This document shows positions 25,289 through 33,340 of a DNA stretch of 64,000 nt, in pieces. Both the position numbers and the translations under genes were made by a program. Position 1 is the stretch's first letter. Each line of letters begins with the position of its first letter. Origin of the DNA: Akkermansia sp. (GTDB lineage: Bacteria; Verrucomicrobiota; Verrucomicrobiia; Verrucomicrobiales; Akkermansiaceae); assembly GCA_017555025.1 (NCBI GenBank), contig JAFZHC010000009.1, forward strand, positions 62,001-126,000, read 5' to 3'. Below the pieces are notes generated by a model. The model searched no databases and was not told the origin of the DNA. It saw only the letters and a program-made list of their open reading frames with translations.

Positions 25289-27589
25289 TCAGAACTCGGC
25301 TTCGCGGTCGCCGATAACTTGAATCTCCGTGCGAAGGGTAATGCCTCGCTCTGTTTTTGCCTTGTTGCGGATGTAGTCGATGAGTTCTGTCACATCCGTG
25401 GCTTTCGCCTTGTTGACGTTGACGATGAAGTTTGCGTGTTTGGTGGAAATCTGAGCGCCGCCGATGGTATAGCCTTTCAGGCCGAGCTCATCAATAAGCT
25501 TGCCGGCGGGGATTTCATCGGGGTTCACAAAGGTGCACCCGGCGCTGGGTTCAACCGGCTGACTGGCCTTGCGCTTCATGCGGCTTTCCTCGGTGCGAGT
25601 CTCGATTTCGGCAGGATTGCCGGGTGTGCCGCAGAAGGTAGCTTCCACCACGATGTTGTGCTCAAAATCAGGAATGAGGCGGTACTGCGCAGGGCGCATG
25701 CTTTCCTTTTCAAATTCGACGATATCACCATCATCATTGAGTGCAAGGGCAGAGCGGAAGACGCTCCACATGTCGCCGCCCATGGCCCCGGCGTTCTGGC
25801 GCAGGCTGCCGCCCACATACCCGGGAATGCCGTCCATCCACTCAAAGCCGCTGAGGCCGTTCTGGGCTGCAAAGGCAGCCAGTTTCTTAAGCTTTACACC
25901 GGCTCCGACAATAATTTTATTGCCGCGCAGCTCCAACTTCTGGAACTCACCGGCTGCAGGGTGAATCACCGCACCGCGTATGCCGCCCTCACGCACAATC
26001 AGGTTAGAGCCGCGACCTACGGTATGTACGGGAATGTTGCGATCCTTAAAGAAGTTGACAACAGCCTGCATGCGTTCAATGGTATCGGGCTCAATCCAGT
26101 ACTGAGCCTCACCACCCACGCCGGCGGTAGTGTGCTTGCTCATCGGTTCGTAAAGTCGGCAGGTGATATCTTTGCCGCATTCCTGCTGCATTTCTGCCAG
26201 CACGCGTAAATCGGCTGCAATCTTCTTGCCTGCCTCGTGTACGTTACCGGCTCCCAAGGTAATGAAGAGGTCTCCGGGGCGCAGTATGTTACCTACAGCG
26301 TGATGAGCACGGGATAAATCGGGCAGGAACTCTGCATCCACAGGCCCGTTTTCCAGCACGGCATCCACGATGGTTTGGCCGCTGATGCCGGGGATAGGCA
26401 GCTCGCTGGCCGGATATACATCTGCTACATACAGCTTGTCTACATTCTGCAGCACGCGGCCGAAGTCGTCACGCAGTAACTGGGTTCGAGTGTAGCGGTG
26501 GGGCTGGAAGAGTACGATGAGACGCTCCGGCTTCAAGCTTTGAGCTGTCTGAAGCGTGGCTGCGATTTCCGTGGGGTGGTGACCGTAGTCGTCCACGATG
26601 CGATAGTCGCGGGAAAGATATTTTGTTTCGAAGCGGCGGCGTGCACCGGCAAAGCTTACCAAGCCGCGGGTGATGCTGGCGAAATCGCATCCCAGCTCAA
26701 GAGCCAGAGCTGTTGCGGCAAGAGAGTTGAGTACATTGTGACGCCCGGGAATACCGAGTTCTACGCGCCCCAGGGGCTTACCTTTGTAGTTGATGGTGTA
26801 GAGAGTACGCCCTCTTTTAACGGTCATGTCGGAAGCCGTGTAGTCGGCATCCTGCCAGCCGTAGGAAATGGTATTGGGGTACTGAGAGCAAACGTCAGCT
26901 GCACCGGCGTCGTTTTTGCAGTAAATGAGCTTACCGCGGGTCTGGCGGCAGAGGCGGTGGAACACGCTCTTAATGTGGTCGAGGTCGCGGTAGAAATCGA
27001 GGTGTTCGGCTTCGACGTTAAGAATAATGCTGTGCTCGGGGATGTAGTTGACCAGAGTGCCATCGCTCTCATCACCTTCAGCAATCAGGTACTCGCTGTC
27101 CTGTGTCCAGTGAGCATTGGCTCCCAGTACGGGAATTTCAGCACCTACATAGTGGCAGGGGCGCATGCGACCTTCGCGGAGCAGGTGGGCGCTCATGGCT
27201 GAGGTGGTGGTCTTGCCGTGTGTACCGGCTACAACCACGCCCTTTTTGTTGTTCAGAATAGCGGCCAGGCACTCTGCACGGCGCAGGCACAGACAACCGT
27301 TTTTGCGAGCTGCTGCCAGAGCTACGTTTTCCTCACGGATGGCGCTGGAGTAAATGACAACTTCAGCATCGCTTACAGCCGCAGCACTATGGGGACAGGA
27401 GAAAACAAGACCTGCCTGCTGCAGGCGTTCGGTTTCGTCGCTCGTTACACGGTCGCAACCGCTTACACGGTGGCCCATTTCGAGCAACATGCGTGCCAGG
27501 CCACTCATGCCTGAGCCTGCCACGCCGATAAGATGAATGCGTACGGGGTTATCCCGATCCAGAAGCCTTTTGCGTAACTGTTCAATCAT
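25289..27589 (-). CDS. murC-murB: MurC-MurB fusion (UDP-MurNAc-L-Ala ligase + UDP-enolpyruvylglucosamine reductase)
   Basis: A 766-residue bifunctional enzyme. Residues 1-465 are MurC: IHLIGVAGSGMSGLARMLLE, the P-loop VVAGTHGKTTTS near 118, and DDYGHHPTEIAATL. Residues about 470-766 are MurB: FAD-binding HTVGRGSNLIV, MDGIPGYVGGSLRQNAGAMG, and the proton-donor region PSAGCTFVNP. In that region a Cys takes the place of the catalytic Ser of the E. coli enzyme. The two enzymes act at neighbouring cytoplasmic steps (MurB makes the UDP-MurNAc that MurC uses), so fusion could channel the intermediate. The reading frame is continuous with no sign of a frameshift. It heads the murCB-ddl-ftsQ operon. 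Confidence 0.94.
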   Translation of the reverse strand: MIEQLRKRLLDRDNPVRIHLIGVAGSGMSGLARMLLEMGHRVSGCDRVTSDETERLQQAGLVFSCPHSAAAVSDAEVVIYSSAIREENVALAAARKNGCLCLRRAECLAAILNNKKGVVVAGTHGKTTTSAMSAHLLREGRMRPCHYVGAEIPVLGANAHWTQDSEYLIAEGDESDGTLVNYIPEHSIILNVEAEHLDFYRDLDHIKSVFHRLCRQTRGKLIYCKNDAGAADVCSQYPNTISYGWQDADYTASDMTVKRGRTLYTINYKGKPLGRVELGIPGRHNVLNSLAATALALELGCDFASITRGLVSFAGARRRFETKYLSRDYRIVDDYGHHPTEIAATLQTAQSLKPERLIVLFQPHRYTRTQLLRDDFGRVLQNVDKLYVADVYPASELPIPGISGQTIVDAVLENGPVDAEFLPDLSRAHHAVGNILRPGDLFITLGAGNVHEAGKKIAADLRVLAEMQQECGKDITCRLYEPMSKHTTAGVGGEAQYWIEPDTIERMQAVVNFFKDRNIPVHTVGRGSNLIVREGGIRGAVIHPAAGEFQKLELRGNKIIVGAGVKLKKLAAFAAQNGLSGFEWMDGIPGYVGGSLRQNAGAMGGDMWSVFRSALALNDDGDIVEFEKESMRPAQYRLIPDFEHNIVVEATFCGTPGNPAEIETRTEESRMKRKASQPVEPSAGCTFVNPDEIPAGKLIDELGLKGYTIGGAQISTKHANFIVNVNKAKATDVTELIDYIRNKAKTERGITLRTEIQVIGDREAEF

Positions 27590-27603
27590 AGCTCTTGCGC
27601 GTT

Positions 27604-27631
27604 ATTATACCTGATTGAACCGTACAATCAA
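27604..27631 (-). promoter_or_regulatory. Promoter of the murCB-ddl-ftsQ operon
   Basis: Minus-strand TTGATT (27626-27631), 16-bp spacer, TATAAT (27604-27609). The ATG at 27589 lies 14 nt beyond the -10 box, so the leader is only about 8 nt. Confidence 0.65.
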
Positions 27632-27671
27632 GTCAAATGTCATTGCTGCAAGGTCGATTTTTTGTTTTTGC

Positions 27672-27701
27672 TTGAACAATAATTGTTTTATGTTGTATAA
27701 T
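27672..27701 (+). promoter_or_regulatory. Promoter of the downstream plus-strand membrane protein gene
   Basis: TTGAAC (27672-27677), 18-bp spacer, TATAAT (27696-27701), followed after 24 nt by the ATG at 27726. It rules out the earlier in-frame ATGs at 27615 and 27690. Confidence 0.65.
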
Positions 27702-27725
27702 CCTGCAACGACCTCTTTGTATGAT

Positions 27726-28676
27726 ATGAGTACCTATCCTTTTTCCGGAATATTGAAAAATCATCCGATGATACGCACGCTGCTCGCCGTGTTATCTGCC
27801 TGTGCTGCCGGCGTTTTGTCGCTGATAGGGGGTGTCATGATGGCTGTTCTTCTCAGCTGGTGTGCTTCTGAACGTGTGTATGAGGTGAATACCACTCATT
27901 TTACCCCCTCTCTGGATGGTCGCTTGGTTAAATTGCATGTGACAGAGCTCAGGGTTGAAGGAGATGGGGCAAGGGAGCCGGTGTTCGGTATTTACCGTCC
28001 CGATGCGTTGTTGATTGAAAGTGTGTGTTATTCTCCACTCTCCGTGAATGATGGGAGTTACTTGGCTCCCCGTATTCTTTCCGGGGTAAGGGAATTGAAA
28101 TTCAATGATTCCAAGTACATACTATCATCTCTTGAAAGTGAAATCATCGATCCCTCCACAGTCACACTACCGGAAGAGCTGAAACCTCTGGTAGAAGAGA
28201 TTACGCCCAGGCATATTGTTTTGCGTGCAGGTAAAATTGATGATGATACCGAAATATTATCCGATCTGTATTTTAGCTATATTCCTGCCGGGCAGAAGGT
28301 TGATATGTATGTAACGGGGCGTCTGTTGGGCAATGTTGTGTATGTGGATAAAAAATTGCCGGAAGAGGATTTTGTTGATTATACGCGTAACCATGACCTT
28401 AGCGGTGCTTATTTGTACGGTTTTCTGCTCGCTACCATTCTGGTATGCGGTGCCTCATGCTGTCTGACTGCAATTGCCGTGGCGTGGCTGGGAGGAACTT
28501 TGCAAAGCCGCTATGTTATGATGTTGATGCTGTATGCTCAACTGTTGATGGGCTCGATTATCTTAGCTGCATATAGTCTGATGAAAGAGCATGATGCCAA
28601 GGAAGTTGTCCCCTTATCTGCTTTTGTCGCCATAGCGTGCATGGTGCTGACGGTACGGGCTGCTCGCAAGTCATAG
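27726..28676 (+). CDS. Membrane protein of unknown function
   Basis: A 316-residue protein I do not recognise. One membrane segment lies near residues 17-40 (LLAVLSACAAGVLSLIGGVM). A soluble, mainly non-cytoplasmic domain of about 190 residues follows (HFTPSLDGRLVKLHVTELRV ... PSTVTLPEELKPLVEEITPR). Three membrane segments near the C terminus (about 235-260, 262-285, 290-312) complete it. This 1 + domain + 3 topology with a mid-domain resembles a general pattern for small envelope transport or sensing proteins, but nothing specific. The start is set by the promoter at 27672. It runs divergently from the peptidoglycan operon. Confidence 0.7.
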   Translation: MSTYPFSGILKNHPMIRTLLAVLSACAAGVLSLIGGVMMAVLLSWCASERVYEVNTTHFTPSLDGRLVKLHVTELRVEGDGAREPVFGIYRPDALLIESVCYSPLSVNDGSYLAPRILSGVRELKFNDSKYILSSLESEIIDPSTVTLPEELKPLVEEITPRHIVLRAGKIDDDTEILSDLYFSYIPAGQKVDMYVTGRLLGNVVYVDKKLPEEDFVDYTRNHDLSGAYLYGFLLATILVCGASCCLTAIAVAWLGGTLQSRYVMMLMLYAQLLMGSIILAAYSLMKEHDAKEVVPLSAFVAIACMVLTVRAARKS

Positions 28677-28686
28677 CCCGGTATGA

Positions 28687-29193
28687 CTATTGCCGCTCCC
28701 CATGCCAACTATGAGCATGGGGATGTATCTGGTTGCCATTCTGCATTTGCCTGTAAAGCAGTAGCAGACTGTCGTCGCTATGGTTTTCGATAGCCTTATC
28801 CAATGCATTTTTTCCGTCAGTATCTACCGCCCGACAATCGGCCCCGGCCGACAGGAGCGCTTCGACAATCTGGGCGTAGTCTTTCGTTGCTGCTTTCATT
28901 AACGCGCTCTCTCCATGGCTGTCTTTCAGATTAACATCAGCTCCGGCAGCAATGAGGTTGCATACGGTGTTGAATTTACCTTTTTCCGTGGCAGTTATGA
29001 GAGCTGTGGCTGAATCCTCATCTCTTGCATTAATATCGCCGCCGCCTGTCAGCAATCGACATAGTTGGCTGTTACTTTGTTCTGCCGCTTGATAAACGGC
29101 ATGTTGCATGTTGGTGTTATCGTTGTTGTCAACGGCTGACAGGATATAAACTCCGGTCAACAGCATCAGCAGGTAGGCGGGGGCGTAGTGCAT
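28687..29193 (-). CDS. Ankyrin-repeat protein, probably exported
   Basis: A 168-residue protein with an N-terminal hydrophobic segment (YLLMLLTGVYILSAV) that acts as a signal or anchor, followed by about three ankyrin repeats (LLTGGGDINARDEDSATALI, LIAAGADVNLKDSHGESALM, LLSAGADCRAVDTDGKNALD). A His/Gln-rich tail ends it. Ankyrin repeats bind proteins; the partner is unknown. A longer frame reaches a GTG at 29235, but the TTGACA at 29244 with a TACAAA -10 at 29221 predicts transcription starting near 29214, which favours the ATG at 29193. Confidence 0.75.
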   Translation of the reverse strand: MHYAPAYLLMLLTGVYILSAVDNNDNTNMQHAVYQAAEQSNSQLCRLLTGGGDINARDEDSATALITATEKGKFNTVCNLIAAGADVNLKDSHGESALMKAATKDYAQIVEALLSAGADCRAVDTDGKNALDKAIENHSDDSLLLLYRQMQNGNQIHPHAHSWHGERQ

Positions 29194-29220
29194 AGAGGGG
29201 AGGGGTGATGTGGTGCTTCC

Positions 29221-29249
29221 TTTGTATTCTAACACTTCGCTTATGTCAA
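29221..29249 (-). promoter_or_regulatory. Probable promoter of the ankyrin-repeat gene
   Basis: Minus-strand TTGACA (29244-29249), 17 bp, TACAAA (29221-29226). The -35 is perfect and the -10 is weak. Confidence 0.45.
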
Positions 29250-29286
29250 TGCTGCCGGGGCTAATAATTGGATTCTGATAAACAGC

Positions 29287-29315
29287 AAGACCGTGCAGGC
29301 AACCTGCACGGTCTT
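29287..29315 (-). terminator. Hairpin terminator after lnt
   Basis: Perfect 13-bp inverted repeat AAGACCGTGCAGG / CCTGCACGGTCTT with a 3-nt loop, 26 nt after the lnt stop. It is followed on the minus strand by GCTGTTT, a weak U-run. Confidence 0.75.
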
Positions 29316-29341
29316 ATCTGCGAAAATGGTGATGTGTGGGT

Positions 29342-31279
29342 TTAACTGCGGGTGCTGAACTTATCAATCACAGCAGGGCTGATTGTCAGCAGAACAAGCA
29401 GCAGACAGGCTACCACAGCCCAGTCGCCCAGCATGGCATACAGGGTAAAGCCGGCATTGCGGTCAACCGGCAGCACAGCATAGCTGTAACCGGCCATGTG
29501 GGGCGTGCCGTCTGCCTTGAGCAGCGCATCGATGTAAGCTCCGTTCGGGGCAATGGCGCAACATACACCTCGGTTGGCGGAGCGTACCATGCATCGGCGT
29601 AATTCAATGCAGCGGAAAGCCGCACAGCGAGCCTGCTGTACGCCGCACACAGAATTGCGGAACCAAGCGTCGTTGCTTACGTTGACAATGACCTGAGGCC
29701 CCTTGCGCACGAACTTTGTCAGTAGGTCGCCCACCGTATCCTCATAACAGATGGCCGGAATAACCCCAATTTTTTCATCGCTGCCGGGTATGCTTACTTC
29801 CATGGGCTCATCACCGGTGCCGGGGTGGATGCCGTCGCCCACCTGCGTGCCGGTAATGGCTGAGTAAGCCTTGCCAATCCACTCTATTGATTCTGCCAGC
29901 GGTATGTACTCACCAAAGGGCATGAGGTGTTGCTTGGATACAGTACGGATGCTGTCGAAGTCGCCGCTGATGCAGGCCAGAGAGTTATACATACCTCTGG
30001 GCATGAGGTAGGGGCCTGTGGGTTGCAGGCGCACCTCGTCTGCACCGGTGAACAGGGTAAACGGTTGCCCACCCATCTGCTGCACGAGTCGGCGCACCAT
30101 GGGCAGGCCTTCCTCGCTGAAAAAGACTCCGGTAGTGTAGGCATCAATAGGATTGCCTTCGAGCTGCCCGGTTTCGATGTTGCGCCAGAGCGGCAACCCC
30201 ATGGCGCTTTCCGGCCATACAACCCAGACGGGCAACTGCTGCACAAAAGCCAGCTCGGGGTTTTCCATCGCTTTCTTAACGGTGGATTGCTGGATTTCGT
30301 TAAAGGCTGCCATGGTCGCTCTCAGGTATACGCCGTATTGAGAAATGCCATTCTGAATGCGCTGACTGCGAGGTACCGCGGGAGAAGTTTCGGCTATGTG
30401 GTCAGATTGATCTTTATTAATCTGCACAGCAAGAACCGGTAATTGAAGCGTGCTTTCCCTCTTGAAAATATTCAGAGGTGCATTAAGGCGGCTGAGTGTG
30501 AGCCCCACCGAAACCATGCCGAAGATGATGATGACGGTTACATAGAAATCCCAGGGACGTCCGGCTTTGCCCACTCCCTTAAAGTGCAGAATGCAACGGC
30601 GGAAGGCTCCGTATAGTACCACCGAGGTGAATACCGGCAGGAAGGAGAGGGCACTGGTGCCAACAAACTCTGCCCACTGAGCGAGAGCTAACCCATCATA
30701 AAAAGCCATGCCGAGACTGTTCCAGCTGAAGCCGAGAGTGCCGTGACCGCGCAGCCATTCTATACAGACCCAGAGCGCGGCACACCCGGCTGCTGAACGC
30801 AGGGTTGTTGCCATGTCATTCCATGACCAGCGGAACCACATGTCCTTTTTCTGTTCTGCGGTCATGCCGTCCGTTATTGGACCGGCTGACAGGCGGGGAC
30901 GCAGTAGAGTGGCTGCCACGGCAGCCCAAGCTCCGATGAGACATGAATATACCGCCATGAGCGGCAGGAAGGCAACCGGCAGGAAAACCCACAGGGGAAC
31001 ATTAAAGGTGAACCCTACCTCGTTAATCCATGAAAAGGTGGTGCAGTAATAGCCCATGCCATACAACCAGCCGAGGCGGAAGGCTTTCCACCAGCGAGTG
31101 GGGGTGCTCCACAGCACATAGAGCAGGGGTAGCAAGGCTACCCATACCAGCTGGGAGAAATCGTAGGGCGCAAAAGATAAGGCCATGAGCACACCTGCCG
31201 CGGGGCTCAGTAGCCAGTACCACCAAGGGGCTGTAGTGGCCGGTTCCGGCAACTCTTTGTATTGCGTCAATCGCTTCAT
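29342..31279 (-). CDS. lnt: Apolipoprotein N-acyltransferase
   Basis: An inner-membrane enzyme that adds the third acyl chain to lipoproteins before Lol-dependent export. About seven N-terminal hydrophobic segments lead into a periplasmic nitrilase-fold domain (about residues 280-600) with the triad context visible: Glu in VVWPESAMG, Lys region before MPFGEYIPL, and Cys in PAICYEDTVGDL. One hydrophobic segment ends the protein. At 645 residues it is longer than the usual 500-550; the extra length lies mainly in the domain around residues 300-400. It follows the next upstream gene by 4 nt. It fits the lipoproteins and LolC/E-type permease found elsewhere in the window. Confidence 0.93.
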   Translation of the reverse strand: MKRLTQYKELPEPATTAPWWYWLLSPAAGVLMALSFAPYDFSQLVWVALLPLLYVLWSTPTRWWKAFRLGWLYGMGYYCTTFSWINEVGFTFNVPLWVFLPVAFLPLMAVYSCLIGAWAAVAATLLRPRLSAGPITDGMTAEQKKDMWFRWSWNDMATTLRSAAGCAALWVCIEWLRGHGTLGFSWNSLGMAFYDGLALAQWAEFVGTSALSFLPVFTSVVLYGAFRRCILHFKGVGKAGRPWDFYVTVIIIFGMVSVGLTLSRLNAPLNIFKRESTLQLPVLAVQINKDQSDHIAETSPAVPRSQRIQNGISQYGVYLRATMAAFNEIQQSTVKKAMENPELAFVQQLPVWVVWPESAMGLPLWRNIETGQLEGNPIDAYTTGVFFSEEGLPMVRRLVQQMGGQPFTLFTGADEVRLQPTGPYLMPRGMYNSLACISGDFDSIRTVSKQHLMPFGEYIPLAESIEWIGKAYSAITGTQVGDGIHPGTGDEPMEVSIPGSDEKIGVIPAICYEDTVGDLLTKFVRKGPQVIVNVSNDAWFRNSVCGVQQARCAAFRCIELRRCMVRSANRGVCCAIAPNGAYIDALLKADGTPHMAGYSYAVLPVDRNAGFTLYAMLGDWAVVACLLLVLLTISPAVIDKFSTRS

Positions 31280-31283
31280 GTTG

Positions 31284-31883
31284 TTATTCTGCGCTGGGGG
31301 TCAGGGTGGTATAGCCGAGCAGAATAGCATTGCGAGTGCCTGCGGGCTGCTGCCAGAGCATCATTTTCCACAATGCTTCCTGCTCATTGAGCTGGTGCAG
31401 CACATAGCTTTGGCGGTCTGAGTAGCCTTCCATCAGCAGTACCGTGGCTTTTTTGCCGTTGGTCTGAATCATCATGTCGTTGCTCGGCGTAAACTGGCCA
31501 TCACGGTAGGGTATGGTGATGGTGCTGCCTTGCTGACGCCGATTCGGTGTGTAAAAGCGGGCAAAGAGCAGCCCCGAGCCCTTGCAGTCATCGCTCAGGG
31601 TAATGTGGACGCAGGGGTAATAGGCGGTGCGCAGTTCCAGACGTGAATTGCCTTTGGCGCTTTTCCATTCACCGCTTAATTCTTCAATTTCGATGTCAAT
31701 ACCTTTTGCCGGAAAACCTGAATTCGCTTCCCTCCATTCAGAAGTCGGGATGTGACGGTAGCTGTAGAGCACAGCGCCAAGCACGATAACCATGATACCG
31801 GCAAAAAGGGACACGCAAATCAGCCCCTTCGCGCCGATTTTGTTGAGAATTTTTCGGCTCTTTTTCTCGTTTTGCTCTTGCAT
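31284..31883 (-). CDS. Single-pass membrane protein of unknown function upstream of lnt
   Basis: A 199-residue protein with a basic N terminus (about residues 1-20), one membrane segment (ICVSLFAGIMVIVLGAVLYS) and a periplasmic domain of about 150 residues with mixed beta character. I recognise no family. The start at 31883 (MQEQNEKK) was chosen because upstream Met codons lie inside the divergent ferredoxin promoter region. It ends 4 nt before lnt and is surely co-transcribed, so a role in lipoprotein or envelope maturation is possible but not shown. Confidence 0.7.
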   Translation of the reverse strand: MQEQNEKKSRKILNKIGAKGLICVSLFAGIMVIVLGAVLYSYRHIPTSEWREANSGFPAKGIDIEIEELSGEWKSAKGNSRLELRTAYYPCVHITLSDDCKGSGLLFARFYTPNRRQQGSTITIPYRDGQFTPSNDMMIQTNGKKATVLLMEGYSDRQSYVLHQLNEQEALWKMMLWQQPAGTRNAILLGYTTLTPSAE

Positions 31884-31986
31884 GCCCCCATTTTGTACTG
31901 AAAATTGCCACGTTGCAATAAAAAAAGATTGCATTCCTGCGAAAAATGGTAAAAATAGGGGTGGGCGAACACGCCTTATACACATT

Positions 31987-32220
31987 ATGGCCGATATTGA
32001 CGAAAAAAACGAAAAGAATGTTCCCGGTAAGTTCTATGTCGACAGCAACTGCATCGACTGCGGGCTTTGCCGTGAGGTAGCCGGTGATTTCTTCGCTATG
32101 GATGAAGATGAGGGCGTGTCCTACGTCTGCAAGCAGCCGGTGACGGATGAAGAAATCGAGCTTTGCACCGAGGCTAAGGACGGCTGCCCCGTCGATTCCA
32201 TCGGTGACGACGGCGAGTAA
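31987..32220 (+). CDS. Single-cluster [4Fe-4S] ferredoxin
   Basis: A 77-residue acidic electron carrier. The cluster ligands are seen as CIDCGLC near residues 22-28 and the later GCPVDSI, matching the monocluster bacterial ferredoxin pattern (CxxCxxC...CP). A -10-like TATACA ends 4 nt before the ATG, so the message is probably leaderless; longer upstream frames lack support. It is divergent from the lnt group. Its redox partner is not obvious from the neighbours. Confidence 0.88.
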   Translation: MADIDEKNEKNVPGKFYVDSNCIDCGLCREVAGDFFAMDEDEGVSYVCKQPVTDEEIELCTEAKDGCPVDSIGDDGE

Positions 32221-32261
32221 AGCTTGCTCGGGAGCTCCGAATCTCTCTTAACATTATCAGG

Positions 32262-32296
32262 CGACCCGGTGCAAGCTTTCCTGCCCGGGTCGTTTT
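32262..32296 (+). terminator. Rho-independent terminator of the ferredoxin gene
   Basis: 8-bp stem CGACCCGG / CCGGGTCG with a 15-nt loop followed by TTTT. The T-run ends only 3 nt before the next start codon at 32300. Confidence 0.8.
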
Positions 32297-32299
32297 CTT

Positions 32300-32806
32300 A
32301 TGGCTATTCCTCGTCGCAGAACCCGCAAGGCCACACCGGTGGAGCCGGTGCCGCCTCCTGTGTCTTTACCCGCTAAAGGGCGCAGCGATTTGTACCATGA
32401 GGAGATATTTGCCGATGGGTCAACGCGCCCTGTACGTAATGTCACTCGTGCCGAACGTGAGAGCGGTCAGGCTCTCTCTGATTTTTTCGGCGTTCAACCT
32501 CAATTGAGTCCTACTGCCAATGTGCGCAGTATGGAATCGGTGCTGGCTACCCTCATCAGCAAGATGGATATATCAGTAGCGGAGCATGCCCCTGAAGTTT
32601 TGGCCGACGCCTGGCTGAAAGCCGTTGGTCCCTTTTTGGCAACCAAGGCAGAGTTACTCTCCATTGTGCGTCGTCAGGCTCGCATCCGCACCTCGCATCC
32701 GGCTGTACGATTTGAGTTGATGCGGCAGAAGTCGGCCATTATTCGTGCGTTGAATGCAGCTCTGGGCGAGGGCTGCGTGACGGCTGTGCAGATTGTGCAT
32801 GGCTGA
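32300..32806 (+). CDS. DUF721 (DciA-like) protein
   Basis: A 168-residue basic protein. Residues about 75-168 match the DUF721/DciA pattern (a helix-strand domain with VLADAWLKAVGPFLATKAEL, then RIRTSHPAVRFELMRQKSAI and IVHG). DciA loads the replicative helicase in bacteria lacking DnaC or DnaI; assignment of that job here rests on the family. The N-terminal 70 residues are Pro/Arg-rich and probably disordered. It begins 3 nt after the ferredoxin terminator's T-run and has no visible ribosome-binding site. Its last 68 nt overlap the end of the convergent membrane protein gene. Confidence 0.8.
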   Translation: MAIPRRRTRKATPVEPVPPPVSLPAKGRSDLYHEEIFADGSTRPVRNVTRAERESGQALSDFFGVQPQLSPTANVRSMESVLATLISKMDISVAEHAPEVLADAWLKAVGPFLATKAELLSIVRRQARIRTSHPAVRFELMRQKSAIIRALNAALGEGCVTAVQIVHG

Positions 32807-33266
32807 CGATTTGCTCTGCAAGGGGATTATTTTTTCTCCCGGGGGTAATAAGAAATCTGAATAGGAGAAGCAAGACTGCCTCGGCTATGCAGAATAGCGC
32901 AAATATAGGCATGACATATATCGACATGGGGAAGTTGAATGGGCCGGCAGAGGAGGCGGTAACATCCGCTGTGCTGATTAAGGCCACCGGTAGCCAAGTG
33001 GTACCCCAAGCCAATAAAAGGTAGCGAGTCATACGCGATTTGCTGTTCCGGCAAAGCCATGCCAGCGCAAAGGCATTGGTCACAGCTATATATTGTGTCA
33101 CAGCCCATGCTATTCTGCCATTGAAAATGGCTTCCTGCCAGTCCCACAGGAGCGGCTCTACTCCATGCTCAATCCAAGCGCACCGGTCGAGGTACAAGTG
33201 CACAATGGTGGCGATAATAGTCACCAATACCAGCAGGAGTACATATATGGCAAGGCGTTGCTTCAT
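32739..33266 (-). CDS. Small integral membrane protein, unknown function
   Basis: A 175-residue protein with about four hydrophobic segments (near residues 5-25, 48-70, 75-95 and 108-135) and a Ser/Pro/Arg-rich C-terminal tail. I recognise no family. The start at 33266 lies 6 nt from a TATATA -10-like sequence (33273-33278). The 3' end overlaps the last 68 nt of the convergent DUF721 gene, so part of the tail is constrained by the other strand and may be the less reliable part of the protein. Confidence 0.55.
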   Translation of the reverse strand: MKQRLAIYVLLLVLVTIIATIVHLYLDRCAWIEHGVEPLLWDWQEAIFNGRIAWAVTQYIAVTNAFALAWLCRNSKSRMTRYLLLAWGTTWLPVALISTADVTASSAGPFNFPMSIYVMPIFALFCIAEAVLLLLFRFLITPGRKNNPLAEQIVSHAQSAQPSRSPRPELHSTHE

Positions 33267-33281
33267 TCTGTTTATATAGAC

Positions 33282-33315
33282 GCATGCCGAGGGCAATTTG
33301 TTGCCCCCGGCATGC
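33282..33315 (-). terminator. Hairpin after queA
   Basis: Inverted repeat GCATGCCG-GGGCAA / TTGCCC-CGGCATGC (15 bp, one G-U on the minus strand) with a 4-nt loop, 25 nt after the queA stop. There is no U-run. It also covers the place where a -35 box for the next gene should be. Confidence 0.65.
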
Positions 33316-33340
33316 AAATAATGTAAAAAACGCTTGTATA

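Noticed and set aside
28693..28720. CCCCATGC...GCATGGGG inverted repeat as a terminator of the 27726 gene
   Set aside because: It lies inside the ankyrin gene's coding sequence on the other strand and has no T-run; it may be coincidental.
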